Assembly (NCBI GenBank): GCA_947486675.1
Contig: CANKUF010000027.1
Location: 1 to 7,605 of the forward strand
Source of the DNA: Acidimicrobiaceae bacterium
GTDB taxonomy: Bacteria > Actinomycetota > Acidimicrobiia > Acidimicrobiales > Ilumatobacteraceae
DNA: 7,605 nucleotides
Direction: 5' to 3'
Each line of letters starts with the position of its first letter. Within the stretch, counting starts at the first letter, position 1. Shown here one piece after another: positions 6,852 to 7,605 of the stretch. The notes beneath the pieces are model-generated. The model saw only the letters and a program-made list of their open reading frames with translations. It made no database searches and had not been told where the DNA came from. The translations under genes and the position numbers were made by a program.

Positions 6852-7605
6852 ATGGCTGTCAGCGCAGGAACACCAATCGAACTCGTAAACAACGTGTACG
6901 ACAAACTCGCAGCAAACGTAGCAATTGGACGCAAGCGACTCGGTCGCCCTCTCACGCTCACCGAAAAGATTTTGATCAACCACCTGTCGAAGCCAAAGAC
7001 ACAGGAAATGGAACGCGGTCGCAGTTATGCAGACTTCGCACCAGACCGTGTTGCCATGCAAGATGCAACTGCACAGATGGCGTTGCTGCAATTCATGACA
7101 GCAGGACTGAGTACTACTTCTGTTCCGAGCACTGTGCATTGCGATCACCTCATTTTGGCAAAAACTGGTGCCCGCATCGACATGGGCGTTGCCATTGACA
7201 CCAACAAAGAGGTGTACGACTTTTTGCAAAGCGTTTCAGCAAAATATGGAATTGGCTTCTGGGGTCCAGGAAGCGGAATCATTCACCAAGTCGTGCTTGA
7301 GCACTACGCATTTCCTGGCGGAATGATGATCGGCACCGATAGCCACACACCAAACGCTGGTGGTTTGGGCATGGTCGCCATCGGAGTTGGTGGCGCAGAC
7401 GCCGTTGACGTCATGACCGGTTTCCCATTTAACGTTCGTTGGCCAAAAGTTATTGGCGTGAAACTCACCGGAACACTTTCTGGTTGGTCAAGCCCGAAAG
7501 ACGTCATTCTTGAAGTTGCTCGTGTGCTCACCGTGCAAGGTGGAACTGGTGCAATCGTTGAATACATCGGTGATGGCGCAGACAGCATTTCTGCAACCGG
7601 AAAAG
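6852..7605 (+). CDS. Aconitate hydratase, mitochondrial type, N-terminal part (cut by the window edge)
   Basis: Aconitase isomerises citrate and isocitrate through cis-aconitate in the TCA cycle, using a 4Fe-4S cluster in the cytoplasm. The window shows 251 residues, about a third of the usual 750 or so for this type; the cluster cysteines lie beyond the edge. Seen motifs: [20 protein letters not shown] (15-34), [10 protein letters not shown] (32-41), [18 protein letters not shown] (64-81), whose Gln75 matches an active-site Gln, [10 protein letters not shown] (91-100) with the active-site His96, [11 protein letters not shown], and [11 protein letters not shown] starting at 161, containing the conserved Asp163-Ser164-His165 triad. 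[21 protein letters not shown] and GGTGAIVEY follow. The residue pattern is that of mitochondrial aconitase rather than of the longer AcnA/IRP1 type or of AcnB. The start is set by a strong GGAGGA site. The divergent GntR gene and the dyads between them suggest repression or activation by that regulator. Confidence 0.95.
   Translation, partial: MAVSAGTPIELVNNVYDKLAANVAIGRKRLGRPLTLTEKILINHLSKPKTQEMERGRSYADFAPDRVAMQDATAQMALLQFMTAGLSTTSVPSTVHCDHLILAKTGARIDMGVAIDTNKEVYDFLQSVSAKYGIGFWGPGSGIIHQVVLEHYAFPGGMMIGTDSHTPNAGGLGMVAIGVGGADAVDVMTGFPFNVRWPKVIGVKLTGTLSGWSSPKDVILEVARVLTVQGGTGAIVEYIGDGADSISATGK

Noticed and set aside
6716..7229. Overlapping open frames on both strands at the aconitase start (6716-7198 plus, 6837-7229 minus)
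   Set aside because: They overlap the aconitase frame, whose motifs and ribosome binding site are unmistakable, and their translations show no family features.
1..7605. Defence island, mobile element, CRISPR array or RNA gene
   Set aside because: Nearly all of the sequence is explained by five metabolic or regulatory genes; no direct-repeat array, transposase, tRNA cloverleaf or rRNA segment was recognised.

Overview
The window holds five protein-coding genes and almost no spare DNA. Two genes run off the edges. The base composition is moderate, close to half GC. The gene set (NADPH-type glutamate synthase, CoA-thioester metabolism, an FMN nitroreductase with the TTRSVRKR start, a GntR/HutC regulator) and the apparent lack of Shine-Dalgarno sequences at two starts fit a free-living aerobic actinobacterium, perhaps an aquatic Acidimicrobiia-like lineage. 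This taxonomic guess is inference only; no rRNA or marker gene is present.

Layout. 1-4415 (-): large subunit of glutamate synthase (gltB), complete at its N-terminus and missing only its last few dozen residues at the left edge. 4416-4508: a 93-bp gap with a clear inverted repeat and the gltB ribosome binding site. 4509-5339 (-): a crotonase-superfamily enzyme with an isomerase-like active site. 5340-5394: a 55-bp divergent gap. 5395-6039 (+): an FMN nitroreductase-family protein. After only 7 bp it meets, tail to tail, a GntR/HutC regulator at 6047-6778 (-). 6779-6851: a divergent control region packed with short dyads. 6852-7605 (+): the N-terminal third of a mitochondrial-type aconitase, cut by the right edge.

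How they may work together. GltB makes glutamate from glutamine and 2-oxoglutarate. Aconitase lies upstream of 2-oxoglutarate in the TCA cycle, so the two outer genes meet at that carbon/nitrogen junction, although they are not co-transcribed. The most interesting unit is the divergent gntR-acn pair: the dyads lie where the promoters of both genes should be, which suggests that the regulator controls itself and aconitase. The crotonase and the nitroreductase are divergent neighbours and could share a control region, but nothing in the sequence proves a common pathway.

I found no RNA gene, CRISPR array, insertion sequence, prophage or clearly foreign segment. The window looks like ordinary chromosomal core metabolism with a few points worth checking.
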